Positions 14,503 to 48,399 of a stretch of DNA of 64,000 nt are shown here, piece by piece; the first letter of the stretch is position 1, and every line of letters begins with the position of its first letter. The stretch is taken from the NCBI RefSeq assembly GCF_037038585.1, contig NC_092525.1, positions 27,244,367 to 27,308,366 on the forward strand, in the 5' to 3' direction. This DNA comes from Patagioenas fasciata. Its lineage: Eukaryota > Chordata > Aves > Columbiformes > Columbidae. Both the position numbers and the translations under genes were made by a program. The notes under the pieces are model-generated. The model was not told where the DNA came from and searched no databases. It was given only the letters and a program-made list of their open reading frames with translations.

Positions 14503-14984
14503 GAAATAGAAAGCGAAAGCAGAAAATAAAAGGTTTTCAGCACCTGAAGAGAGTTAGTATTTGGTCAGTAGCAACTGATACCAAGAGCTTCCTTAGTTTC
14601 AAGGCCAGAGAAGCAATTACAGGGTCTTACTAAAAAGAAATATTTCAGGTTGATAGAAGAGACTATTATATTTAACTAGAAGGTCCTACATATTAACATC
14701 TAGGAAGAAAAGCATAGTTAAAGAATCAAAAAAAAAAAAATTCTATATCCAGCAAATTACCTATTAGAAGTTTGCAAATACAGAAAAACCAAATTATTCT
14801 TGGTTAAAAAAGAAGGGAATTGAAAACCTTCACAAATTATTGAAGTCTAGAGATTAGTACACACACTTTTAGTAGCCCTAAGTACAAACAAATCCTCTAA
14901 GCAACTAAACTTCTTAGGAAGTTCTAAGAATTTATATGCTGAGGGCACCAACGGGCTGTAAAAGTTCTGACCAGACTCACCTGG

Positions 14985-15455
14985 GTCCTCCTCCACACCC
15001 TGCCCAGGGGATCCATTTAAAATCAGCTCTGAGCTGTTAGTCTTTGTTTGAGGCTTGTTGTAGCTGCACTTGTCTGTTGGATGTTCGTTGTTGTAGTTCT
15101 GTGTGTACCTTGTTGTAGATCCTGGCCTGCAGGCTGATTTCCTAACTTGATTTCAGTCCTGTCTTTTTGTTGTAGGTGTTGGTTACTGGATTAGACTCAA
15201 CTTGGAGCTGTGTTCCTAGTGTGGCCTCAGACTTGGGTTGTTGCTGTGGCTGCCTGCTCTCCTTGCTCAGGTACTGTGGGTTGGGCCCTGGGTGGTGGGA
15301 CCCCTGCCCTGCTCCCTGTTCCTGTACTTGGCTTCTTGTGCCCTTGTCAAGCCCTACCACCCTGAGAAGAGAACTACTCAAACAGAGAAAGGGCTGGTTG
15401 CCCAATTCTTATCCAAATCAGCCCAACTCTATTTAGGAGCGTTCTGGAACTGGTA
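14985..15455. mobile_element. Possible degraded LTR / retroelement block
   Basis: The block is GT- and CT-rich, unlike its AT-rich flanks, and has open frames on both strands. It contains four copies of TTGTTGTAG (15,055, 15,088, 15,110 and 15,167) at irregular spacing and a TTTAAAA box near 15,016. The composition recalls the R/U5 part of avian endogenous retroviral LTRs, but no ends, target duplication or polyadenylation signal were found. The strand is uncertain. A non-LTR origin is possible. Confidence 0.3.
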
Positions 15456-18400
15456 ACTTGAAAAAGTCTTCTATATTGAGTATAACCTTCTACATCAGAA
15501 AGTCTTAAAAGTGTCAGTAGTATAGATTTCTAAATACGTTTAGGATCTTTAATCAAAAGATTCTTAAAATAGCAGAAGAGTCTTTCAAAAAAGGATAAAC
15601 ACTGTGGATAATGTAACAACCCTGTGTTGTCATTGATTTAAAACTTCTGCAAGTTTAAAGCACTGGTGTTTTATTTTAGAATAAATTCATAAATTTTTAA
15701 ACAAGTTGGTTGTTACTCAAGCAGGTACACAACCTCAAAGATTCAAGAAAAATCAGTGTTTTTCAAGGTACCCCAGTTACATCATGATAAAAAAATAATT
15801 CAAAAGCTGTTTAAATAGAAGATTTCAGCCACAAAATTGCAGGGCTTAATAGGGAACTTTCTTTATGGAGAGATGATGCTCAGGTCTCTGAGATTTTATT
15901 TTTTTTTAAATCCTCCAAAGCACCAGTGTCTATATCATTGCTGGAGATGATATTGATGTGACCTGTGTCCAACCACTCAGCCTGTTTTCTGCAGCACCAT
16001 TTCACTGCTGGACACTTCTGTAGCTCTTTTTCCTGAGAGTCGTGGCATCAGAAAAACTTTGAAACATTCCCTGTGTGGCTTTAGATGGATCACTGACCTT
16101 GATCTGACATAAGGTCTGGGCTACAACCTGTACCCAGCAGTCAATTGTAAGCACTCTATCTTGGTCACAAAAGAGATTAATTTGGATGTCTGAGACTAAA
16201 TTAGACTAAAAAGTGAGCTCAGTAGAAACTAAATGTAACATGGGTCAGTAAGCACTGTAATCATGGCACTTCTCATGCTGCTTTAAGAACTGTGCTGAAA
16301 TATCATGTTTGCACATGTTTGGTACAAATCTGCATGAGCAGTCTCTCTGGTTACCCTCCAAGTGATCACTGCCTTCATGTGGCATGGTCGCCTAAAGCTC
16401 TGATGTAAATAAAGCTCAGTAACAGCCCCAGTCCTACCAGGCATTCTGTGTCCTCCAAAATGCTTGTGTCACTGGAAAAGTCAGACGAGCTGAAGTATAC
16501 CCAGCTTACCCTCCAGTGACAGTATTAAATCATTATTTCTCAATGTGTAAACAATACTTACCTGTATTACAGCACTAATCTTCCTGAATTAAGACCTAAT
16601 ACATTTTTCATACTAAACAATTCCAATACTATTTGGCAGAAAAGACAAGTACCAGTTAAAAAAAAAAAAAAGTGAAAAATAATAGAATCTTAATTTATGG
16701 TAGCTTGTCATTCTATGATAGTAAGATTCCAAAATGTTTGTTTTGAAGATTATTTTATAATGATGGTTTAAAACTGAGCTAATTATATCTATTTAATGAA
16801 ACATTTTACCCTAAAACAAGAAAAAACACTGAACTTCGTCTGTTGTTTTTTTAAATATTTAGCGTCTTTGTGGTGTTGAATTATATCCTCCCATGTGTGT
16901 CCTAGTTGCTCCTTTAGGTGACATAAAATTTCTGGGTGTACTTAACAGACGGTTTTTTAACTGTGCAGCAGAGCTGGATTTGATCTCGTAATTTAAAAAT
17001 TATTCAACTTCATTGCAGTTGCTGGAGTTAAGCCAGAAATTACTTCTGGCTCATGCAGTAGCCTGTTTAGATAATTTTAAGATTAAGTGTTTCCTCACTC
17101 ACAGAAAAAAAGAGCTATGGTATCTAGAGCAGACACAGCATCATACAATTCAGCTGAGTTATCTTTTTAGTCTATTAATAAAATATATCAAATAGTCTTC
17201 TAGCCTCTAAGGCTTTGTGATATTTATAGCACTTCCTCTAAGTGGATAGTATTGATGTAATTTAAACATCTATTGTACATTTATTGATACCTACACAAAT
17301 TAAAAGCCCATGTTCTAGTAAGTTAAATGCATATATTTTTCTTATATGTTTTTGATGTTCTGACACTAATAATTGATATCAGAAAGCCTTATGACACTTA
17401 ATACAAATAATGTTGCAGAATTAAAAAAAAATATTTAAAATGCGTATCTTGGGCACAGATATTTCTTGACTCTGATGCCCTTTATGGCTACGCAGCTCCT
17501 TCAAGCAAGGTAAAAACTGGAGTGCAAGATAGTGGACTATTCAAAATAAAAAAGGAGTCTATAAATGATACAGCCCCAAACCCTGTCATATAAGACCATT
17601 TGTAGAAGTAATACAGCTTTGGTAGTGCTAGCTTCCAAATAATAAGAAATACTTATTTTCACATGCACAGTGTCTGAGACTCTTACCTACTTCTCTCACC
17701 AGTATCAGCGAGACATACTAACATCAAAGCATTTAAACCTTCTGCACAGCTCTGTGCTACTTACTCCATTTCAAGGGAGATCAGTGAAAAGCTTGAATCA
17801 GTCAATGCAAAATGAGTTCCACTGTTGCTTCACATCTTGGATGAACAGTTGGACCAATGAATTGCAACCTGCACTTCCAACCTTCTGCCATGTAGGCAGG
17901 CCAAAGTAGAATCTAGTTGTGAATAGGAATTGTCTAACCATTAGCCTCTATTTTCTGCCTGTTTTCTGTGGCCTCCTTCTCCTACACAACTCTACCAGCA
18001 TCACACACACCATAGAAATGGTAACTATGCCTTATGCACTTATGAAAGCCAAACCTAGCTTTTCCTTGTTGCTTTAGGAGTAACAAGTGTGTATTTCCCT
18101 GTTTTACCTTGAATTTTGTACCATTGATGTTAATTTTTCACAAGTGTTTATGACAACTACAGAGTTTTTTTGAAAAATACTGGTATTCCATTGAGGTTCT
18201 CTTCTTGCCTTGATCTTTTATTTATGCCACTTCTTACTTCAGTCAATCATCCCCCACCAGATAGTAGTTTTAACCTATGCTACAGGTAAATTATTGCAGT
18301 TACTCAATCAATCCACAGTCTTGTATGTATTGCCACTAGAGTTATATTTAATTGGTAAAAAAATATTTTAAGTACATGTGTATAAATAATATATACACCT

Positions 18401-18934
18401 TTGCTCTGAAGTGATTACCAAAATGTGGTGTCTGTCATTATGCTACTAAGAAAATACTAACACTCAATGCCTGCAGGTTCCTGCGAGTGCTTGCATATAG
18501 CTTTATTGATCAGGTGGAAATGATTAGTTCATGTTGAACATCTAAATTACTTTAGCACACAATATAGGGTAAAACTGCCTGAGATCAATTTAGTGTATGC
18601 TTCAGGTATTTGGTGTTAATTTTTGAATGGTTCTAGTTCATACATGGTGTTAATATACAAGTACAGTATTGTAACTAGTACAGACAGTTATTACTTGCCT
18701 GTTTTGATTAGAGAAAAAAGAGAATGTTGCACTCACTGTACTTTATTAGATAAAGATGTAAGGATGGTGGCATGAGCAGAAAAACAGCATCAAAGGCCAT
18801 ACTACTTAGCAGTATTACATCACTGGGAAGTCGTGACCTCAGCAATATTCACTTTATACCTGAAAGGAGTGGAGGGTGTTCAGACTCTGCCTATTCCAAT
18901 ACACATTAGCTGTACTACCAAAGTATAACATGTT

Positions 18935-19765
18935 TCTATTTGGACCTGTCTTGTTTAATGTATTTATCAGTTAGGGCGAGGCAGCGGAGTACGCTCTCAT
19001 CAAGTTTTCAGTTGGCCTCAAGCTGTGGGGCGCCACCTGGTATGGTTGAGTGCGCGCTGCCATTCAGAGAGGCTGGAGGAATGGGGTGACAGGGACCTTA
19101 TGAAATACAAGGACAAATGTGAAGTAGTGCATGTAGGAGGGAATGATATGGGCCAGGGAGCAGCTCTGCTGAGGATGATCTGGGAGTCTTGGCAGAGAGC
19201 AAGCTGAGCATGGTCAGCAACATCCTGGGCTGTTAAACAGCAGCATGGCCAGCAGATGGAGAGAAGTGACTGACTATGCCCTTCTATACTGCACAAGCTA
19301 GACTATATTTAGATACTCTGGTCCAGTTCTAGACTCCACAATACCTGAAAGATACAGATAAATGAGTTCAGCAGAGGGACACCAAGATGCCTGAGAGCTG
19401 GAACACTTGGTCTGTGAGGAGAGGTTGAAGAAACTGAGTTTGTGCAACTGGGAGAAGAGCAGGTTTTTGTGGGGACCTAAAAGGAGGCCTTCACCTTCCT
19501 GGTGCCTACAAAGAGTTTATAAAGAAAATGGGCCCAGGCTCCTCATGGTGGAGGGATAAGAGACACCAGCCAGAAAATGAAATGAGAAAGGTTTGGTTGG
19601 ACTGAAGGTCCTCCCTGAGGACAGTCAGGCGGTACAGCAGGCTGCCTGGGGAGGTTGTGCAGTTTCCAGCCTTGGAGGTCTGAGTTCATGGCTGAGATTG
19701 CTTTGAGCAGGAGGTTAGACTACAGATTCCCAGAGGTCCCTCTTGTGCCTGCAGCTCTCTCATTA
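18935..19765 (+). mobile_element. CR1 LINE, old 3' part with reverse-transcriptase tail
   Basis: The start reads as LFNVFIS, the decayed form of the LFNIFIND block at the end of the CR1 reverse-transcriptase domain. It is followed by a broken match to the KFADDTKLG block near 18,999-19,030. Downstream come the 3' landmarks GAGAGGTTGAAGAAACTGAG, the GGCTGCCTGGGGAGGTTGTG block near 19,640-19,659 and CAGAGGTCCCTCTTGTGCC near the end. Stops, indels and base changes are frequent, so the copy is old. Open frames on both strands near 19,018-19,296 belong to this element. Confidence 0.9.
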
Positions 19766-20384
19766 AGAGCCTTCTTGAGGTCATTTTCTGTCTATTTGTT
19801 CTCACACCAGTTGTGTTATTGAAGCAGTTACTTCTGCATTTACTCCACCGATTTATTTATTAACCAGTTATGAAGCAAAAATCCACAAGTTTCCTCCTCT
19901 AGTCTTTGTGATGTTCAACCAGCCACTCTCTTTCATAGCCTGCCCTTCAGGTCTCTCGACTAGGGGCTTTGCACACAGCTTCAACCCAGACCTCAGCCGT
20001 TGGTGACTAGGATGACCCAAAGTATCCGAATTAGGTCATTTGCCGTGTTGTTGGTATTTCTCTATTTGTACGGGAAACGTTTAGCGCGATACAACCGTGT
20101 AGATGCGGGAGGGAGAGCTGAGGCGAGGCGGAGCTCCCTGAGCGGCTCGCCTCCCGTCTCAGCGGCCAGGGGGGAGCAGGGAGCGCCTGGAGCATCGCCC
20201 TCCCTTCTCCCTCCTCCCCCGCACCGCCCTGCCTCCTCCCTCTCGCCGCCAAGGCGGGCCCGGCCCGGCTCCTCCTCCGGCAGCTGCGGGCGTTGGCAGC
20301 AGCGCAGGCGGTGTTTCCCGTCCGCGCCCAGCCCGCGGGAGCCGAGGGGTGAGCGTCCCGCTGCCCGAGCCGCACGGACCCGTC

Positions 20385-40762
<20,378 letters not shown>

Positions 40763-43085
40763 AGGAAAAAGGTGAGATGCTTCTAATGTTGGAAACATCA
40801 GAACAAAAAAAGGTTACTCAAGTGATCTGTTCCACAATTAGAGACAGATCTTTGTGGAGAGGTGTTGAAACTTCTACTTTTGCCCTGAAGGGGGAAGAAA
40901 CTTTCTTAAATTCTAGTTCACCATTTTTAAACAGATACCTATATTGCACTTTAAAATGTCACTGAGGTTTAAAAAAAAAATCAAGAAACTATCTTTAAAT
41001 CAAAAATATGTTTGCATTTTCATGAAATCATCCATATTTTACTCATTGTCTTTTTGTTTTTGTATTTGTCTTCTCTAAATGTGTATTTGACTTGGATCGA
41101 ACCAAAGGTAGGAGAAGTTGATACTGCCTTGATACTGAATAGATGAAAGTGACTTTTTGTTTTGTCACACTGCCTATACTCAAACAATTCACAGGCAATG
41201 TTTTGCACACCTAGAACTTAGCACTTATTATTGTTATTTTTGAAGACTTAATGTAAAGTTCATAAAAAATAGGATCTTGGTTACAGAAAAGGGTGGAGGA
41301 AATGAAAATGTAGCCCATCACCTTTAGTCCATCACTTTTCTCTTCAGGCTAACCTTTTTATTTTATTTTTTTAAATTATTTAAAGAATAAGAGCCTGAGA
41401 AACTGCTGTTCCGTGGTGTCAGAATACCTCAAATGGATTTACACGGTATTTTTAATAAGTGATTTTCCTAACTTGCTTCACAAGACCTGCTTTTCATTGC
41501 ATTTGTAAATGGTAGCACCATTAACCATGATGAACTTTGAGTTGCAGCTACATGTTTTGTAGGGTCAAAATACACGAGAACAGAAAAAGCTTGGTTACTA
41601 GATCATTCCATGCAAGTGCAAGTTACTGTTTAAAAATGGGGTGGAGGGTCCAGGATTAAGCTGATAGTGATTTAATACAACCGATAGCAGAGCTCATCAC
41701 AGCTGCCTTGGGGAGAGAAATGCTTCTCATTTTGAACTCTTCATTCTTTCCTTTACTTGGAGGGCTACAGTCCGCTATGCGCAACAGCCAATAGAGGATT
41801 GCATTAATATGTAAAGGTTTTACAGGTTTGTCATGCAAGATAGATTCTCTTCCCTCACAGTCTTCTGTGCATGCTGGCTGCCTGTGTGAGATTCAGGTAG
41901 TAAAATACTGAAGCAGTTTGTTCAAGTGACCAAATGGGGCTGCTGATCTCAGGTGTCCATCAGATGGATGTTAATGAAGTTTGCAGAGCACACACACAGA
42001 ACTTGTTGCTTGAGAAACAGCTCCTCCTCAAAACCACCAAAGCAGCACTTCCTCAGTGTAGCAAGTAGGTATTTCCATGTGCAAGTACTTCCAAAGTGAC
42101 TTTGGGGGGTAGGCTGGGAATAGGGTGGTCCAGCATTTCAGTTGCCTTCAGACCCGAACATTCAATTAGAGTGACAATTATTGCTGAACTCATTTGTTAC
42201 CCCTTTTCTACTTTCTGCAATGTCTGGTGTCTTAATCTTTGTAAATTCGTATTATCTTTGTACTTACCTTGACGTTCTAAAAGCAGTGGCTCTTAGACCA
42301 CTTCCTGAAATTGGATTATTGAAGGAAGAACTTTGTTCCTGTAAGGTCATTAAGGTTATCCTTTTTTTTTTTTTTTTTTTGGTAAGAAATAAGCGAGCAA
42401 ACAGGAATGACTGCCTGAGCCTTCCTTATTCCACATATAGAAGACTACTTGGCCATATTTTTCAGACAACAATCAGGTGTAAATCTGTGTTCAGTGCTTC
42501 CATGGCTGGTGTTTATTCTCCATAAACTGAAGTGTAACAACTCCGTAGAATTTGTATTACAAAATGATGTTCTATCATATTTCAGAAAATGGCAGCCTTG
42601 GCTGTGTCTCTTGACCTTCCCTTTAGGGAAACCTTGGACTTTGCACTTTTTTTAAAGAATCAAAATGTCATTCTATCCAAATCATCTGTATGTAAAATGC
42701 CTTTCTGATCTGAATGTTTATTGGTTTTGCCAACATTCTTGTATCTTTGTGGAATTTGTGAGATCATTTCCCAATCATTTTGTTTGACTGTGACCAATGA
42801 GCAAATGTATTGTGTGTGAGAGATGTGGGGATGACTTCAGCAGTGTCTGTCCTCTGGATCTGCTCCATTTTTTTAGTGTGCAAGTGCCATTCTGAGTATT
42901 GAAAATTATGGTTATGATGTTTTCAAATGCTGAAAAGATGAGGTCTTTCTAACGTGATTTTTTTATTATGTGCCTTTATGACGACTGTGTTCAATTGTGT
43001 ATTCTTTGTCTCTTAAGCATATGTTTACCTTTTTAGCTCTATAAAATTATCAGTTTTGAATAAATGTTTGTTTCCTTATCTGGCT
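40763..43085 (+). other. SLC25A24: SLC25A24 3' UTR
   Basis: The region follows the stop codon and continues as AT-rich sequence to the polyadenylation signal at 43,059. It includes a run of 19 T at 42,362-42,380. No earlier AATAAA that would make an obvious shorter form was noticed. The 3' end is inferred from the signal, not measured. Confidence 0.75.
43059..43064 (+). terminator. SLC25A24: Polyadenylation signal of SLC25A24
   Basis: AATAAA is followed about 25-45 bases later by GT-rich sequence (GGAGTGTGCTGATGG, then a T run), the usual downstream element. It is the first strong signal after the stop codon. Confidence 0.75.
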
Positions 43086-46000
43086 GGAGTGTGCTGATGG
43101 TTTTTTTCATGGCCTGGTAGAAAGATGACACTTCTTTATTGCACTTATATACATGATACTATAAAACATGAAGGTAATTTATCTAAAAGTAAGTTTGAGA
43201 CTAGCCTACGCTTTTTCTGTTACATTGGTATTTGAAAAACTAGTTAATTATTCGATTATCATCCTTTCTAAAACTGTCACATTGCTTAATGGAAAATCAC
43301 ATAGTGTTTAATATACTTCCTTGTTCATTGATTCAGTTTAACACCATGATTTGCTTCTGTATTTGCTGCATGATAATTCAATTATAAGTACAAATATATT
43401 TGCTTGTGTTCTTAATATTTATCTTGCTTTGATATTAATCTTACTTGTTAGGCAAAGGATCAATATAAAAATCTTTTCAAGGTAATTGACTTAATTTACT
43501 CTCCATGTGCAGCATGGTTATCTTACTAAAAGCACGGTCAGTAGCCAGCTTTGACAGCTCCTTACAAGTTTTTCACACTGATCCTTCAAACATTGCAGAT
43601 AATTATAAATAAATTAGGGAGACTTTTCTTGTCTCTGATTTCCTGCAAATAATGATTGTAGATTTAGAAGTTTCCTTTTAAATAACAGAAGAGGTAGATG
43701 CTTGGTGTGTGGCTCATGACTAAATGAACTAAATGAAATGTCCTGCCTGGCATCCCCATGAGTCTTCTGAGGCACGGGCTGAGAGGCCATCTGTTCCTCA
43801 CTGCCTCATTTCACAGCTCTGAGCTAGCAGCTGCACTGCTTGGTGTGTGGCAGAACCTTTGGGCATCTTTTCATTCCTTTCTCTTTCCTGAAGGTAAGAT
43901 TAGGTATGGCAAGAAGTATGTTGCAGTATGTGATGTTGCTACACATGAACTAAAATATCAAGGTTGTCTTAACCTGAAGTGTGGTTTTTAAATGCTTCCC
44001 CTTCTGATGTCTGAGTGGTCTTGGGGATGGCTCTTAAGGCTCACATTAAAACAATATACTGATCTAAACTGTATGTTGTGGGGAACATAACTGGTAAAAA
44101 TGGGATAGTCAACACAAAGAGTGATTTCAGAATATTGGCAGTCTTGCTGTGTGAATTATATCTAGCTTCTAAGCCCTGTTGGTGTCCGAAAATGTATAGA
44201 AAAATTAAAATTTTTTGGTCAAGATTTGTGCAATTCAGGATAAAATTTATTAGTGTTCTGGCAACTAACCAAATGTGTGAGTATTGTGCACCTAAGCTCT
44301 TAAAATTTGAGTTTGTTTTTCTAAAGGGTTAACAGAGGACTGCAGTGTGTACTGTTTAGGTTTATTTAAAAACCCCAGCATATTCACATATATTTCTCTA
44401 TATACATATAAAGCCTCTCCTCTGCACCAGGTTTACACATCTCTTTTGTGCAGTAGCTGGGGCAGCTTCCAGAATGTATTTTTAATTGAAATGAAACTGC
44501 TGTCCCTGCAGACCCTTCTTCTGCAAGTGGAAAGCATGAGATCCAGGAGTAGTACCCAATAGGTTCTTTCTTAAATGACATGTCAGGAGGACTCAAACTA
44601 AAATCCAGAGTGCTTTTGTCTCCTCTAGGCTCATGAGAAGCAGAATATCCAGTATCCATCCCATTTTTAAGTAGGTGTGGGCAAAACCCATGAAGTTGAA
44701 AGGTATGATAGATGAACCTCTGAGTGTGTGCTCCTGCCATGTTAAACTAAGCCTTTTGTTAGTGTGTTTGACCTGTAGTTTAGCTCTTGCTACAGCACTG
44801 ATATGGAAGCACTCTCTCTAAAGCAGATGCTATGTGTTTTTAAGTTATTAGCTTGTGTTGTGCATGACCCAGTCTCTCCCTGGCCAGCATGCACAGCTGT
44901 CTCGGCTGTTTGGAGGAAATGCACACTTCCTGATGGAGTTCGAGCAGTGCCACCTGCTGTCGTACTGTGATACTAGTTTGTAAAGGGGGACTGGCTTTTC
45001 AAGACTCAACATGGGAGTTCTTTCCATGGAGTTATCTTTACAGCAAAACCCAGTTTGTGACAGTGCAGGGTAAGCCCTTCTGAGCATATTTTTAGTGGTG
45101 ATTGTGGCATTGTGACCTAACACACTGTGGGAGCAATGCACCCAGGTGTGAATTACAAAAAGCAAGGATTGTCATCTCTGCTTTGGGTAAGGAATTTAAA
45201 GAATCTATACTGTGTATCAATTTACATGGCTATTTTTACTTTTAATGGAAACCATTTGAAATAAAGAACATTGCAGTTACCATCTTATCTTTTTCGCTTT
45301 CATAAAATGATTTTTCTGTGTTAGCATCCTTTAGTTTCTCAGTAAGATATCCTAGCATGGAGGATAAAGGTTATTTAACCATTGTTACTGGCATATTACT
45401 AAGAAATAGTTGGTGTGAAACTTACCTGATTCTTTTTGAGGAATAAAAATGCTACTCTGTATTTCAGTGTTTCCCAGTTACGCTGCTGTCAAGGTCTGCC
45501 CTGGGAGAGCCGTGTTTGTGTGTCACAGTGTTAAAACTCCACCTAACTCTGTGCAGGTAGAACATTTGTCCTGGTTGCTCACTGAATGTTACAGATTTCC
45601 CGGCTACATCATGGTGCAGCAGCTGATCTGTTTTGTGGCCGCAGTTGATGTGCACTTGCAAGCAAAGCCAGCCCGGCTGGCTCCAGCACTGCCCCACTCA
45701 CTCCCACCTTTGGACTAATTAACAAATGCCCTTCTGTTTACCCTGTGACCTAACAGTGTGTTTGACACACCTCCAGGCTCCTTATCTTCCACTCCCAACC
45801 CAACCTAATATTCTAAATCTATTGTATTGTGGGGATTAGGTTTGTGCCTTTCCTGCTGTGGAACCAAATAAACTTAATCAGTATATTGGCCATGTTAGTG
45901 ATCATCATGAGTTTCCCCTCCGTCTAGAACAGGCTGTGTTCTGGAGGCCGAATTCCTGATCAAAGTGATCCCTGTCAGATCCCTTGTGAGATCTGGAAGA

Positions 46001-48300
46001 TCAGTCGGTTGTTCATGATACTCCAGAAGTGTGTTGTGTGTACCATCAGTGCCAGCTGGCCAGTTTGCACAGACACAGCTTTCTCTGAACACCTCAAATT
46101 TTGTTCATCTGTGCATAGTGCCTTGGATTACTTCTTTATTCTTTTTGGTAATTTAGTTATTTTAGGAAAGCAGAAATATGCTTGAGTGATGTTTAAATAC
46201 CAATTTGCTGTGGGAGCTACTGAATTGCTGTTACCACCAGCGCGGGTCTCTGGGATGGCATGTTCCTGCAGCCTTCCCCCTCCTTCAGTGCCATGTGTGA
46301 TGCAGGCTGGTAATGGGGCCATTTTGCTTTCCCTGCTTAAACAAATTCCTTTTTACCTGGCTTGCCATGTGGATACAACAGCCGTTGCCTCTTCCAACCG
46401 TTCCATTAATTGCATTGATGCTTCCTTTGCTGTGGATTTGTGTATGTTTGCATGGCTCTAGCTGGGCACCTGCTACGTTAACATAGCATGTAGCTTCATG
46501 GATTTTAAAGTCAGCACTCCTACCTCGTCTTTTGTGACCTCCTCAGATAATCCCAGGCGGTATCCCTGAAGCCATCCTTTTGAAAATGTAGATATGTTGC
46601 CCTTGCCCCATAAATACTGAAGCTAGCAATTCACGTTTTGGATGTAACTCAGCTGTGAAAGTTTCTACTGTCAGCTCAAAGGTTGTTTGCAGTATATAGG
46701 GAAGAGCTACATTTTAGAATTTCTTTTCCATGTTCATAGCTTCTTACTTCTCTGTAGCTGGACAGATTTTGCAGGATTTCACCAGGGAAGAAAGAATGAG
46801 ATAGAATTGCAAATTTTGATGATGATGAGGAAGGATATAAAATTCTGACTCATCCATCATACCACAGTTAGCTACTTCTGTTATGAACAAGATGATGTTA
46901 CTCTCTATGGGTTAGGAAAAGGTTGTGCTATGTGGGTGGAAATCTTCTGGTTCCTCAAAACTCCTTGACTTGCTCACACAAAGCCATCTGCCACTGGGGT
47001 GGCGGCAATAATGGGCTCTCTGATTGTAATCCATCCTCGTTAAAGCGTCCGTTCTAATGAATGAGTGACAGGGCATACATCTGATCCATCTGACACATAA
47101 ATGTTTAATTTTGCTTTTACCAGTCAGCCAGAGTTTGACAGAAGATTGGTTTCTGTGCAGCAGAGGAAAAGAAGCCAGTGTGGTGTTGCATTTCTCCACA
47201 GGGAACTGGAGCGGGAGTAGGAGCACTTCTGAGTCAGTCACGGTACTGCCATCGCCTTGAAGTTATTTTGGCTCAGACATCAAATATTGCTCACTAGTCC
47301 CATAAGGAGTATCTGGCTTTAGTTTGTTACCCCAGTTGTGTGTGCTTTCTCTATCCTAGAGAAAGAAGGAACAAAGGAGAAGATTTATTCAGTATTCTTG
47401 CTTGTTCCTGCAGACTTGTTCTTGGTGTCCGTACCTTGCTGGGAGGCATTTACTGGGCTGTAATCTGGTGACACTCCTCATTTCCACGGTGTGACATTTT
47501 TATAGGAAACAGTGTGATCCTGTAGATAAGAGAGTCTGGCAGATGGAGATTTTCATCTCAGTGCTGCTATTGATCTTATGTATTAATATGTCCTTTCTCT
47601 GCATCTCTCGTCCTTGTACTTTCTTCTTTGGGAGGCGTTAAGCCAGCCTGCTGTGACTTTTTGGTGTTTACCCTAGGTTGTGCTCTGATACAAATAACAT
47701 CCTGATTAAAAATTAAGAAAGACCTCGGCCTAAACCAGCACTTGTTAATGTAATAAAGCTTTATCTGCAGAGATTTTTGGTTTTTTTGTTTTGTTTTGTT
47801 TTAGTTAGTTCAGTGTTTGAGGTAAGTAATATTCCACTGTGGAAAAAAAACCCAAGCAACTCCTGATGTTAAGCAGGAAAGCAATCATAATCTAGGAAAA
47901 GCTGATTGGCAAAGTTGTCTGCTGGGATAAATTCATATTAATCTGCAAGATAGTTTTTAATCTATGCAATTTGGCTTCCTCCATTATTACTTTTTTTAGC
48001 CATTTCTTCTAGTTTATTTGGTAGCAGTGTTTCTCATTCTTCTCTAGCAAACTCTACCACTGCGAGTTAAGAGTATGTACAAATCTGTCTGTCTCAGAGA
48101 ACACTGCCAACCCACTGAGTGAATTTTGCTTTTAAAGAAAAAGAGAAGCAGAAAACGTAAAATATTTTGGTTACTCAAAAGTCTGTCTTCTCTGACTATT
48201 TGTACTTCTGCCCTTGCAGAACGTGTGGATTGAGAGGTCTTGTTGCACTCTGTGAATTACAAATAATAATAATATTATTTTGTTTATTTTTTTGTTTTTA
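43086..48300. other. Intergenic, no gene recognised
   Basis: Mixed unique sequence. Open frames are short, overlap on both strands and resemble no family I know. A MIR-like SINE relic lies at about 47,505-47,620, and a TTTTG repeat at 47,777-47,803. Confidence 0.65.
47505..47620 (+). mobile_element. MIR-like SINE relic (possible)
   Basis: The order CAGTGTGATCCTGTAGATAA, GAGTCTGG, a CTCAGTGCTGCTATTGATCTT block and CCTTTCTCTGCATCTC follows the plus-strand order of amniote MIR (core SINE) elements. It is strongly diverged, and the call rests on recall of the family. Confidence 0.45.
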
Positions 48301-48399
48301 CACACCGGGCTATACTTACATGATCCTGCCAGCGCTGCCAGCACCCGCTCCTGGCCTGTTTTTCTTGGTTGTGGTTTGTTTTTTTGTTTTTCCCTGGGT

